Positions 16,711 to 24,987 of a stretch of 64,000 nt of DNA are shown here, one piece after another (positions within the stretch are counted from its first letter, which is position 1; every line of letters starts with the position of its first letter). A program made the translations under genes and the position numbers. Source of the stretch: Chryseobacterium sp. CY350 (GTDB lineage: Bacteria > Bacteroidota > Bacteroidia > Flavobacteriales > Weeksellaceae). The notes beneath the pieces are model-generated. The model searched no databases. It saw nothing but the letters and a program-made list of their open reading frames with translations, and was not told where the DNA came from. The stretch covers positions 558,001 through 622,000 of the forward strand of contig NZ_CP116034.1 in assembly GCF_027945075.1 (NCBI RefSeq). Reading direction: 5' to 3'.

Positions 16711-16914
16711 AAGCCGTCGGAAGTTCCGACGAGGCAAAGTAGTAAAAGGAAAGCCTGTCGGAAGTTCCGACGGGGCAAAGTCGGAAAAGGAAAGGCTGTC
16801 GGAACTTCCGACGGGATGAAATGAAATCGGATAAGGCTGTCGGGATTCCCGACGAGGCAAAGTAGGAAAAGGAAAGGCTGTCGGAAGTTCCGACGGGGCA
16901 AACTGAATGTCGGG
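16711..16914. repeat. Tandem array of five 41-bp units, each with a 15-bp palindrome
   Basis: Palindromes start at 16716, 16757, 16798, 16839 and 16880, exactly 41 bases apart. The sequence is GTCGGAAGTTCCGAC in units 1, 2 and 5. Unit 3 has the centre base changed; unit 4 reads GTCGGGATTCCCGAC with paired changes that keep the stem. Linkers are the purine-rich GGGGCAAAGT-GGAAAAGGAAAG type. A truncated copy (GTCGGG) follows at 16909. Because 41 is not a multiple of 3, the minus-strand frames through it stay open without being genes. The remainder of 16674-17121 shows no gene. Confidence 0.9.
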
Positions 16915-17121
16915 CGAGCAATTGTGCCACTTTTTTTCATCGTATTTAATTTGTGTTGATCAAAAATATTAAAATTTTTCTATAGACGATGCTATTCTGT
17001 TGAAATTTAATGATGAAATCTTCTAAACTGTGTTTTATTTGATTCAAGCTTACAAAGATTTTGAGTCATAGTGCGATTAATTATGTATTTTTAAAAACAT
17101 AAACTTTGCAAACTTAGAAAG

Positions 17122-17670
17122 ATGAGAATTTTTATTTTATCGTTCATGCTCTTATTGTGTACCTCGTGTGCCAGTGAGGGAATAGAATTCAGAACCAAAA
17201 ACTATCTGAAAATCTATAACGACGAGCTGACCGTAAAATTGATTCCGAGGAAAAAAACAGCGAAAGTAATATTGACCTATTATGATACGGTTTTTGAAAC
17301 CAATGCACCCAAGAAACCCAGAATCCTTCGTATCGCTAATAATCGTAAAAGAAAAACCGTCACAAATATCTCTGTTCAAAAATACAAAGACATTATAATT
17401 TCTTTTAAAAAAATTGACGAGAATCTTCTAAAATATCCCAAGACCGGTATAGATTCTCTGGGAAATTCCTATATAATTTCACCATGGCCAGATTCTCCAT
17501 CCACCAAAATCATATATAAAAGCAGACACGAAAAAAAAGAGATATCTGCACGTGGACTCCATACAGATTATGGCGATTTTTTTACAACTTCTAAAATGAT
17601 GTTAGAAAATGCGAATGTACCAATCGACAGCTTGTATACATTTGGTTTTAAGAAAAGAATTATTGAATAA
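17122..17670 (+). CDS. Hypothetical exported protein, possible lipoprotein
   Basis: The 182-aa product starts with RIFILSFMLLLCTSCASEG, a signal peptide with a cysteine at residue 16 in an atypical lipobox (Cys-Thr-Ser-Cys). The mature part is beta-rich and basic in the first half (LIPRKKTAKVILTYYDTVF). No family is recognised. The AAACTTTGC 18 bases before the ATG is a near match to a -7 element. The following aspartyl protease gene starts 39 bases after its stop and may be co-transcribed. Confidence 0.65.
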   Translation: MRIFILSFMLLLCTSCASEGIEFRTKNYLKIYNDELTVKLIPRKKTAKVILTYYDTVFETNAPKKPRILRIANNRKRKTVTNISVQKYKDIIISFKKIDENLLKYPKTGIDSLGNSYIISPWPDSPSTKIIYKSRHEKKEISARGLHTDYGDFFTTSKMMLENANVPIDSLYTFGFKKRIIE

Positions 17671-17709
17671 ATCTCCCGATTATTTCCTACTTTAGTGGAA
17701 AATACCATC

Positions 17710-18873
17710 ATGAAGAAAAGTTTTTTTCTGTTTTTTATTTTCTATCTTACAGTTTTCTCAGCGCAGGGAAAGAGGTTTTTTGAAACCGGCGAAGCGGTTC
17801 TTAAAAATGATGTCGAGAAAATCAATCTTACATTTGCCAACGATTTACCTTTAATTAAAATAAGCATCAACGGAAAACCTTATCAGTTTATTTTTGATAC
17901 AGGAGCTCCAACTGTTATTTCAAATGCAGTCTATAACGAACTGAATCTTAAGAAAAAACATAGAAGTAAGGTCGGCGATTCCCAAAGAAATAAGCAGGAA
18001 CAGATTTTTACTGTGTTACCGGAGATGACGGTTGATCAGATTATTTTTAAAAATATTGGTGCCGTGGTTGTAGATCTTCAAGATCCGGAATTTGTATGTC
18101 TGAAAATTGACGGTATCATAGGAGCCAATCAAATGGCAAAACTTTTCTGGAGGATCAATTATTCTGAAAATATGCTGGAAGCGACAAAAAATATTGAAAA
18201 TTTCTCTCAGGAAGGTTACGAAACGGTTTTCAACTTTAAACCAAAGCCGCAAAAAACACCTGTAATTACTTCTGAAATTTTAAATAAAAAAATCAATCTT
18301 AATTTTGATACCGGATTTACCGGAGCAATAAAGATTTCGGATGATAATTTTGATAAGGCTGAAAAAGTGAAATTTATCGAAACGTATGGTGTTAATTCGG
18401 TAGGTGCTTTCGGAACGGGAAAGCCACTTTCGTCATATCATTTCAGAGCGGATGAACTGCAGCTTGCCGGACAAAAATTCGGCAACGAAATCGTAATGAC
18501 CGGAAATGCTAATCTTTTAGGAAACGAATTTCTGAAAAACTTTAAATTCATTATCGATTGGAAAACCAATAAGGTCTATCTGCAACGTATTAAAAAAATT
18601 CCTGCCAAGCTCGAATCGTTCGGTTTTGCCTATCGGTTTATCGACTTTAAAGCTAAAGTGGTACTGGTCTTTCAAGGACATCAAATTCCTCTGAAAATTG
18701 ATGATGAAATTCTAAGCATCAACGGCGTAAGCTTCGAAAATTTAAACAAAGAATCTTCATGTCAGTATTTGCTCAACAGAGTAGAAAGTGCCGCAGATTC
18801 TATTGAAGTAAAAGTAAAAAGAGCAGGGGAGATTTTAGATTTTACACTGACTAAAAAGGAGTTTTTAAATTGA
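17710..18873 (+). CDS. Retropepsin-like aspartyl protease with C-terminal PDZ domain
   Basis: From the ATG at 17710 the protein has 387 aa, with a signal peptide (FFLFFIFYLTVFSAQG). It has two retropepsin-like half-domains: an active-site DTGAPT at residues 63-68 and a second NFDTGFTGAI near residue 200, so a single chain could form both halves of an aspartic protease. A PDZ domain occupies about 300-385 (DDEILSINGVSFENL is the PDZ carboxylate-loop region). Such proteins are common, mostly uncharacterised, periplasmic proteins in Bacteroidota. An in-frame Met five codons upstream is the alternative start. Confidence 0.82.
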   Translation: MKKSFFLFFIFYLTVFSAQGKRFFETGEAVLKNDVEKINLTFANDLPLIKISINGKPYQFIFDTGAPTVISNAVYNELNLKKKHRSKVGDSQRNKQEQIFTVLPEMTVDQIIFKNIGAVVVDLQDPEFVCLKIDGIIGANQMAKLFWRINYSENMLEATKNIENFSQEGYETVFNFKPKPQKTPVITSEILNKKINLNFDTGFTGAIKISDDNFDKAEKVKFIETYGVNSVGAFGTGKPLSSYHFRADELQLAGQKFGNEIVMTGNANLLGNEFLKNFKFIIDWKTNKVYLQRIKKIPAKLESFGFAYRFIDFKAKVVLVFQGHQIPLKIDDEILSINGVSFENLNKESSCQYLLNRVESAADSIEVKVKRAGEILDFTLTKKEFLN

Positions 18874-18959
18874 TATGAACTTCTAATACCGTCAATTCGA
18901 GTAGGTTTTTGAAGAAAAGCGTATCTAGAATAGTTTAGTATTGAAAACTGTGAATTTTA

Positions 18960-19361
18960 TTATTCCGCATAATTCCCATCTTCGATTATATATCCTAATA
19001 ATGTTGAATCATTATCATACATTAATTTAAGCCTTACAAAACCATTAGGATCGATCCAGCCCTGTTTTTCTTCTATTTCATAGGTTTCGTAACCATTACA
19101 ATCAGTAGATATAGGTCTGTCTATTAAATTTATAACTTCACTTTTTTTTGTTCCCTTTTTAGCATGATTATATGGGAAAACAAGAACGTTTTTGATAAGA
19201 TCATCAAGCATCTTTTTTCTGTGATTTTCACCGTACAATCCGTTTTCTATAGGTTTCCATTTTTGAGAATCAAATTTATTAGATTCAATTTTTTCCTCAC
19301 ATCCAGAAATTGATAACAGCATTAAAAGTAATGAAAATTGCTTTGAAAGAATATTTTTCAT
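18960..19361 (-). CDS. Hypothetical lipoprotein
   Basis: From the ATG at 19361 the product has 133 aa, with a lipoprotein signal and lipobox SISGC. The start at 19361 is chosen because it leaves 4 bases after the peptidase stop codon, while the ATG at 19382 would overlap that gene by 17 bases and add a charged N-terminus before the signal. The mature region has a KSEVINLIDRPISTDCNGYETYEIEEKQGW stretch split by Gly and Pro, reminiscent of small BamE/SmpA-like outer-membrane proteins, but this is only a resemblance. It is co-directional with and probably co-transcribed with the M28 peptidase. Confidence 0.7.
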   Translation of the reverse strand: MKNILSKQFSLLLMLLSISGCEEKIESNKFDSQKWKPIENGLYGENHRKKMLDDLIKNVLVFPYNHAKKGTKKSEVINLIDRPISTDCNGYETYEIEEKQGWIDPNGFVRLKLMYDNDSTLLGYIIEDGNYAE

Positions 19362-19365
19362 GTAG

Positions 19366-20763
19366 TTACCAATTCTTATCAATCATAAAAACCATCTGCG
19401 TCATCACAACCGCTCCCAAAAGCAATTCTCTCTTGTTGACTTTATCGAAAGTATCCTTTTCGGAGTGATGGTAATCAAAATATCTTTGAGTATCTACCAC
19501 CAATTCTATTAATGGAATATCGAGTTTCTTAAGCGGCGCAATATCCTGAATGGCATAAGTCTGGTCAAAATCGTACACGCCGTAAGGAAGGAAATATTCT
19601 TTCCATGGGAAGATCAAACGTCGTCTCTGTGGTGACATATCCAAAGAAAAACCTCTCGGAGAATACCCTCCGGAATCTGAACCCAAAGCGATGATATGCT
19701 TTTCATCTTTCTTTTTTACCTGCGCTGCATACGTTTCTCGGCCCTGTCCGCCATTCTCACTGTTGGCATAGAGTACAACTCTGATCGTATGATTATTATC
19801 GTAACCCAAAGCTTTGAATGTTCTTAAAACTTCCAGACACTGAACAACGCCAGAACCGTCGTCATGAGCGCCTTCTGCGAAATCCCAAGAATCGAGCTGA
19901 GCTCCCAAAACAATCACTTTAGAATCTTTCTTTCCCGGAATTTCTCCGATGATATTATGATTGATGGTGTCGCCTTTAGATTCGGCGGTCATGTTCAATT
20001 TTGCTTTTACGGTTTGTTTTTTCAAGAGTTTTTCCAGCTCGTCTGCAGATTTTACTCCAATGGTTACGGCAGGAATTTTTACCTTGTCATCCGGTTCGTA
20101 ATAGATCTGTTTGGCATGCGGAATATCGTCTGAAGCCGTCGTTAATGATCTTATTATTAATGCTTTTGCACCCTTTTTTCCGATTACAGATGCGGAAAGT
20201 AATTTAGATTTAGCGGCAATTAAATAAGAATCTACGGTACTTACAATTTTCTGATCAATAGGGTAGTTGACGAAAATGATTTTGTCTTTCACCTGCGCGC
20301 TGGTGAGATTCACAAGTTCCTGTACATCGTTCACCAGAAGAATATCATAAACCATATCTTTTCCGCCAGTGCCTTCTGAATTTCCGAAAGAAAGCATGCG
20401 GATGTTTTTCCATTCGCCGTTTCCGGCTTTAATCTGTAGAGATTCTCTTCCTCTTATCCATATAGGAACTCTCACTTCCTGTTTCCAGATGTTTTCCGCG
20501 CCAGCTTCTTTAAGGTTTTTCTCTGCCCATTCTGTAGCTTTAGCATAGCCAGGAGTTGCGCTGAACCGCGGACCAACACCTTTCGTGAGTTCGCCAAGAT
20601 TATCGTATGCGGTTCCGTTGGTCAGTATTTCATCTGATATTTTTTTAAATTCATCAATATAGTTGAATTTCGGGATCGGCTTTGGTTTTCTGACTGACTT
20701 CTTTTGAGAAAATAAAAATCCACTGAAAAAGAGTGAAAATAAGATGAGCAGAATTTTTTTCAT
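19366..20763 (-). CDS. M28 family zinc peptidase, exported
   Basis: The 465-aa protein has a signal peptide (ILLILFSLFFSGFLFSQ) and a basic spacer. A PA-type insert (about 125-260) precedes the M28 catalytic domain, where the zinc ligands appear as GAQLDSWDFAEGAHDDGSG (His/Asp and bridging Asp), the catalytic Glu in NSENGGQG, Asp in GSDSGGYSP and the last His in YHHSEKDTFDKVN. The ordered set fits an aminopeptidase or carboxypeptidase Q-like enzyme acting on peptides in the periplasm. In place of the usual first ligand His the sequence reads LDSWD, typical of the carboxypeptidase Q branch. Confidence 0.88.
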   Translation of the reverse strand: MKKILLILFSLFFSGFLFSQKKSVRKPKPIPKFNYIDEFKKISDEILTNGTAYDNLGELTKGVGPRFSATPGYAKATEWAEKNLKEAGAENIWKQEVRVPIWIRGRESLQIKAGNGEWKNIRMLSFGNSEGTGGKDMVYDILLVNDVQELVNLTSAQVKDKIIFVNYPIDQKIVSTVDSYLIAAKSKLLSASVIGKKGAKALIIRSLTTASDDIPHAKQIYYEPDDKVKIPAVTIGVKSADELEKLLKKQTVKAKLNMTAESKGDTINHNIIGEIPGKKDSKVIVLGAQLDSWDFAEGAHDDGSGVVQCLEVLRTFKALGYDNNHTIRVVLYANSENGGQGRETYAAQVKKKDEKHIIALGSDSGGYSPRGFSLDMSPQRRRLIFPWKEYFLPYGVYDFDQTYAIQDIAPLKKLDIPLIELVVDTQRYFDYHHSEKDTFDKVNKRELLLGAVVMTQMVFMIDKNW

Positions 20764-20840
20764 TGTAATGAACTTCTTTTCGGTGAATAAAAATAAAGAA
20801 AAATTTAGTAATTCTGAGAGATAATACTTTTTAGTAATGC

Positions 20841-20938
20841 TTTTTAATGCAAAGGTCGCAAAGCTCTTTTTTAATGCTAACTGTTTTTAATTTCGCAATA
20901 GCATTCTACTCAGCTAAGACCACAAAGCGTTTTTAAAG
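20841..20938 (-). repeat. Degenerate dispersed repeat, copy 1
   Basis: Read on the minus strand this AT-rich block aligns over about 95 bases with 46418-46510: shared blocks are CTTTGTG, AGTAGAA, TTGCGAA, and a final CTTTGC before TTAAAA. No ORF. It fills most of the 309-base gap before the DUF1015 gene; the rest of that gap (20764-20840, 20939-21072) shows nothing. Confidence 0.5.
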
Positions 20939-21072
20939 TAAATATTGACCTTAATAAAAATCCTCAAAATTATTCTCTTTAGCTTTTTAAGAAATAATTT
21001 TGAGGAAATATGATTTATGAATTTTCAACTTGAAAGGTTTGCAATAGCCAAAAGCTAATTCCTAACAGTCAA

Positions 21073-22314
21073 TTACTTCATGTCGTACATTAGCAATGCA
21101 GTTACCAGTTTTGGCTCAATAAAAGTGCATTTTGGTGGCATACGAAGTTTTAAATCTGAAATTTTAATCATATCATTAAAACTTACAGGATAAATTCCAA
21201 AACCAACTTTTCCTTCACCGTTATCTACTTTCTCTTTTAAAATCTTGATGCCGTCGATGTTTGAGTTTCCTTTTACGTAGGAAATCTGATCAGAACTGTC
21301 TGAATCTTCAATTTTGAGTATATCTTTTACAATATACTTATCTAAAAGGTGATGGTCTAGATTATCTAAAGACATTTCCTGAGAACGGAGATCATGCTTT
21401 ACGTGCAGAGAATAGAATTTCCCATCAATATACATAGAAATGTGAAATTTCTGTGACGGAAAATAGGGGGTCTGTTCTTTCTCGTGAATTAAAAAGTATT
21501 TTTCGAGACTTTTAAGAAATTCTTCAGTAGTCAGGTCTCCAATACTGCTCACAATCCTGTTATAATCGTGAATTTTTATCGATTGGTTGGAAACGATGAA
21601 GCTGTATACAAAATTATATGCTTCCGTTCCGTTGTGCTTTTTGTTTTTGTCTTTCAAACGCTTTGCATGAAGCGCTGTAGAACCGATTCTGTGGTGTCCG
21701 TCGGCAATGTAGAAAGAATCAATCTGATCAATCACTTCCTTAAACTGCTGAAGTTTCAGACGGTTATCGATCCGCCATATTTTATGTCTGATCCCAACCG
21801 TATCAACATGATTGAAAATAGGAACGTTTTTTTCCTCATGATTCATCAGCAATTCAATCTTTGAATTGGATGGATAGGTTAACAATACAGGCTCTGCCTG
21901 AAGATTTACCTTATCTAAATAATGAGCTAATTTTTCTTTTCTCTGTGGAATTGTACTTTCGTGTCTTTTGATTTTTCCGGCCCAGAAATCTTCAATACTT
22001 GCCAATCCCAAAAGCCCTCTGAAAACCTGTTTGTTTGGATAAATCTGTTCGTACAAGTAATATGAAGAGCTATCCTGAACGAGTGTTTTTTCATCGAGAA
22101 GTTCTTCAAAAGTTGAACGAATTTTCCTCAAATTCCGGTCGACATCTTTAGATTTACTTACAACATAAGGTTTAATCATATTGATGTAAGTCTTTTCTTT
22201 TTGTGCTTTTTCAGCGATTTCAGCCTGTGTGAAATTATCTAAAGGATGAGTAGGAAATGTAGCCTCATGATCTTTATGAGGTCTTATTCCGCGGAAAGGT
22301 TTAAAAACTGGCAT
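21073..22314 (-). CDS. DUF1015 domain-containing protein
   Basis: From the ATG at 22314 the protein has 413 aa and starts MPVFKPFRGIRP, the conserved DUF1015 N-terminus. This start is preferred to 22386, which overlaps serA. Family features include YYLYEQ near residue 85, the IDNRLKLQQF segment and the central YIADGHHRIGSTA motif with paired His that suggests a metal or nucleotide site. A kinase-like serine-pathway role has been proposed for such proteins because they neighbour serA and serC in many genomes, which is also the arrangement here. It follows serA with 7 bases between. Confidence 0.88.
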   Translation of the reverse strand: MPVFKPFRGIRPHKDHEATFPTHPLDNFTQAEIAEKAQKEKTYINMIKPYVVSKSKDVDRNLRKIRSTFEELLDEKTLVQDSSSYYLYEQIYPNKQVFRGLLGLASIEDFWAGKIKRHESTIPQRKEKLAHYLDKVNLQAEPVLLTYPSNSKIELLMNHEEKNVPIFNHVDTVGIRHKIWRIDNRLKLQQFKEVIDQIDSFYIADGHHRIGSTALHAKRLKDKNKKHNGTEAYNFVYSFIVSNQSIKIHDYNRIVSSIGDLTTEEFLKSLEKYFLIHEKEQTPYFPSQKFHISMYIDGKFYSLHVKHDLRSQEMSLDNLDHHLLDKYIVKDILKIEDSDSSDQISYVKGNSNIDGIKILKEKVDNGEGKVGFGIYPVSFNDMIKISDLKLRMPPKCTFIEPKLVTALLMYDMK

Positions 22315-22321
22315 ATATAAT

Positions 22322-23281
22322 TTATAGTTTCTTTTTAATCTCAATAATCTGCTCTGCAAGCTCCACACCAATTTTTTCCTGAGCATCTATGGTATTTCCA
22401 CCAAGATGTGGTGTGAGAGAAAGGTTGGGATTCATCAATAAAATAAGCTCGGGAGTTGGTTCTGTTTCAAAGACATCCAATGCTGCTCCTGCTACTTTCC
22501 CAGATTCGATAAAATCGAGGAGAGTGACTTCATTTATCACACCCCCTCTTGCAGTATTTACAATATAGACACCGTCTTTCATTAATTCAAACTGAGGAGT
22601 GTCTATGATATATTCATTCGTTTTAGGCGTGTTGATGCTGATGAAATCTGTGTCTTTGTAGAATGCATCAGAATCGTTGGTGGAGGAAATTTCAAAATCA
22701 ACGGTCTGTCCGTCAAAGAAATTTAAACTGATGGTTTTAGTTTTCGGTTTTCTTGTAAGAACTTTTATTTTCATTCCTAAAGAAATTCCCATTTTCACAA
22801 CTTCCTGTCCGATACCTCCAAATCCTATAACACCCAAAGTTTTCCCCGAAAGCTCAAATGCATTGTTAAAAGATTTTTTCAACGCATTAAAATGAGTGTC
22901 TCCTTCCAGTGGCATCAGTCTGTTGGATTCGTGAAGAAATCTTGCCAGCGAAAAAAAGTGTGCAAATACCAACTCGGCAACCGATCTGGAGGACGCGTTT
23001 GGCGTATTAATGATATACAAACCTTTTTCTATAGCATATTCAACATCAATATTATCCATACCGATACCGCCTCTTCCAACGATTTTTAATCCCGGACAAG
23101 CATCAATTAAATCCTGTCTTACTTTGGTAGCACTTCTTACCAAGAGAACATCAACATTATTTTCATTAATGAAATTAATAACGTGATCCTGCGCAACTCT
23201 GTTTTCAAGAACTTCAATTCCTGCTTCTTTTAAGGCAAGTTCGCCTGCTTTGGAAATTCCGTCGTTAGCTAAGACTTTCAT
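22322..23281 (-). CDS. serA: D-3-phosphoglycerate dehydrogenase
   Basis: Catalyses the first step of serine synthesis, oxidising 3-phosphoglycerate. The 319-aa protein has the D-2-hydroxyacid dehydrogenase fold with the NAD-binding GVIGFGGIGQEV at about 148-159, the catalytic Arg in NTARGGVI, the Glu in FETEPTP and the His in LTPHLGGNT. It lacks the C-terminal ACT regulatory domain of E. coli SerA, so it should not be serine-inhibited by that route. Placement between serC and DUF1015, all on one strand, fixes the serA assignment over other hydroxyacid dehydrogenases. Confidence 0.92.
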   Translation of the reverse strand: MKVLANDGISKAGELALKEAGIEVLENRVAQDHVINFINENNVDVLLVRSATKVRQDLIDACPGLKIVGRGGIGMDNIDVEYAIEKGLYIINTPNASSRSVAELVFAHFFSLARFLHESNRLMPLEGDTHFNALKKSFNNAFELSGKTLGVIGFGGIGQEVVKMGISLGMKIKVLTRKPKTKTISLNFFDGQTVDFEISSTNDSDAFYKDTDFISINTPKTNEYIIDTPQFELMKDGVYIVNTARGGVINEVTLLDFIESGKVAGAALDVFETEPTPELILLMNPNLSLTPHLGGNTIDAQEKIGVELAEQIIEIKKKL

Positions 23282-23391
23282 ATTGTAATTTTAGATGTTT
23301 AGATCCGGAAGTTAGATTCATAATTTTAGTCTGAAAATCTTGCTTCCGAAATCTTTTAATCTTTTTTAAATTTTGTGTTGCCTAATTTAAG

Positions 23392-24456
23392 CTATTTTAT
23401 TGACTTCATCACATCAACCAAAACCTGCACACTTTCAATAGGTAAAGCGTTGTACATACTTGCTCTGTAACCACCTAAACTTCTATGACCATTGAGTCCG
23501 CTGATTCCCGCTGACTTCCATGCAGAATCAAATTCCTCTTTTTTGCTGTCATCTAGCAATTTAAATGAAATATTCATTAATGAACGGTCTTCTTCTACGC
23601 AGAATGTTTCAAAGAGCGGATTACTGTCGATTTCGCTGTATAAAAGTTTAGCCTTAGCTTCGTTTCTAGCTTCAGCACCGGCAATTCCTCCGTTGTTTTC
23701 CAAATGTTGCAAAGTAAGCAAAGACGCATAAACCGGGAAAACCGGTGGAGTATTGTACATAGATTCTTTTGAAATATGCTGCGAATAATCTAAGATCGAA
23801 AACATATTTTCTCTTCCTGTTTTACCCAAAATTTCTTTTTTGATCACTACTAAAGTTACTCCCGCAGGTCCCATGTTTTTCTGAGCTCCGGCGTATATCA
23901 AATCAAATTTAGAGAAATCTAATTGTCTTGAGAAAATATCAGAACTCATATCGCAAACCATTAAAGTATCCACTTCAGGGAACGACTTCATTTGAGTTCC
24001 GTAGATTGTATTATTTGAAGTACAGTGGAAATAATCGTATTCTGAACCTACCGTATAATCTTTTGGGACGTACGAATAGTTTTCTTCTTTCGAAGAACCT
24101 ACAACATCTACCGTTCCTACTTTTTTAGCTTCCTTGATAGCTCCCGCAGCCCAAGTTCCGGTATCAGTATAAGCAGCTTTTCCGCCAACTTTCATTAAAT
24201 TATAAGGAACCATTGCAAACTGCAGACTTGCGCCACCTCCCAGATATAAGACTTCGTAATCATCTCCCAAATTCATCAGCCTTTTTACAATTGCACGAGC
24301 TTCATCCATTACCGCAACAAAATCTTTGCTTCTGTGCGAAATTTCAAGAAGTGACAAACCGATTCCGTTAAAATCTAAAATAGCTTCTGCAGATTTTTCG
24401 AAAACTTCCTGTGGTAAGATACATGGTCCTGCGCTGAAATTGTGCTTTTTACTCAT
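23392..24456 (-). CDS. serC: Phosphoserine aminotransferase
   Basis: SerC converts 3-phosphohydroxypyruvate to phosphoserine with glutamate, and can serve pyridoxine synthesis. The 354-aa PLP enzyme starts with the family signature HNFSAGPCILPQEVFE, has EISHRSKDF near residue 39, the PLP lysine in AGAQKNMGPAG near residue 190 and the substrate-binding HRSLGGYRASMYNA close to the C-terminus. Length is normal. It leads the serC-serA-DUF1015 transcription unit; the 110-base gap to serA has no clear terminator. Confidence 0.96.
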   Translation of the reverse strand: MSKKHNFSAGPCILPQEVFEKSAEAILDFNGIGLSLLEISHRSKDFVAVMDEARAIVKRLMNLGDDYEVLYLGGGASLQFAMVPYNLMKVGGKAAYTDTGTWAAGAIKEAKKVGTVDVVGSSKEENYSYVPKDYTVGSEYDYFHCTSNNTIYGTQMKSFPEVDTLMVCDMSSDIFSRQLDFSKFDLIYAGAQKNMGPAGVTLVVIKKEILGKTGRENMFSILDYSQHISKESMYNTPPVFPVYASLLTLQHLENNGGIAGAEARNEAKAKLLYSEIDSNPLFETFCVEEDRSLMNISFKLLDDSKKEEFDSAWKSAGISGLNGHRSLGGYRASMYNALPIESVQVLVDVMKSIK

Positions 24457-24540
24457 AATTTACTTTTTATTTTGAAAGATTTCTGATTGTAAGAATCTGA
24501 TCTTTCTTATTATAGATGGAGAATTTTTAAATATAAAGTT

Positions 24541-24571
24541 AAAAAAAACCGTCTCATAATGCATGAGACGG
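24541..24571 (-). terminator. Terminator after the ferredoxin gene
   Basis: CCGTCTCAT (24549-24557) pairs with ATGAGACGG (24563-24571); on the minus strand it is followed by T8. Confidence 0.85.
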
Positions 24572-24577
24572 CATTGT

Positions 24578-24928
24578 TTATTCACCGTGTAAGAATGCTT
24601 TTTTGCTAAGCAGTGCTTCTTCTGATTCTACGTGATCTTCATCCGGAACACAGCAGTCTACCGGACAAACTGCGGCGCATTGAGGTTCTTCATGGAAGCC
24701 TTTGCACTCTGTACATTTATCAGTAACAATGAAGTACACATCGTCACTTACCGGTTCCTGTGGAGAATCTGCATTTACAGTTAAACCCGATGGTAATGTT
24801 ACAGTACCTTTCAACTCGGTACCTTCAGAAGCTTTCCAGTCTACTGCTCCTTCATATATTGCATTATTGGGACATTCCGGTTCACAGGCGCCACAATTAA
24901 TACATTCATCAGTTATTTTAATAGCCAT
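24578..24928 (-). CDS. 2[4Fe-4S] ferredoxin
   Basis: The 116-aa electron-transfer protein carries one Cys cluster near the N-terminus (CINCGACEPECP, residues 9-20) and a second set in CTECKGF...CAAVCPVDCC near residues 73-95, so two 4Fe-4S clusters are expected. The insert between CTEC and the next Cys (eight residues rather than two) marks the Alvin/Chromatium-like ferredoxin subgroup. A loop of about 50 residues separates the two halves. It is divergent from the acyl-CoA reductase and could supply electrons for it or for other reactions. Confidence 0.92.
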   Translation of the reverse strand: MAIKITDECINCGACEPECPNNAIYEGAVDWKASEGTELKGTVTLPSGLTVNADSPQEPVSDDVYFIVTDKCTECKGFHEEPQCAAVCPVDCCVPDEDHVESEEALLSKKAFLHGE

Positions 24929-24941
24929 CGCTAATTTTTTT

Positions 24942-24949
24942 TAAATTTG
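24942..24949 (+). promoter_or_regulatory. -7 element of the acyl-CoA reductase gene
   Basis: TAAATTTG followed by C matches the consensus on the plus strand, 38 bases before the ATG at 24988. Confidence 0.5.
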
Positions 24950-24987
24950 CACAAAATTACAAAATTTTCCCCACTTTTACAGTAATT

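Noticed and set aside
16698..16940. Two overlapping minus-strand ORFs of 74 and 80 codons
   Set aside because: They are translations of the 41-bp palindromic array. The unit length is not a multiple of three, so frames stay open by repetition.
22315..22386. The 24-residue N-terminal extension of the DUF1015 protein
   Set aside because: It overlaps serA and family homology begins at the Met at 22314.
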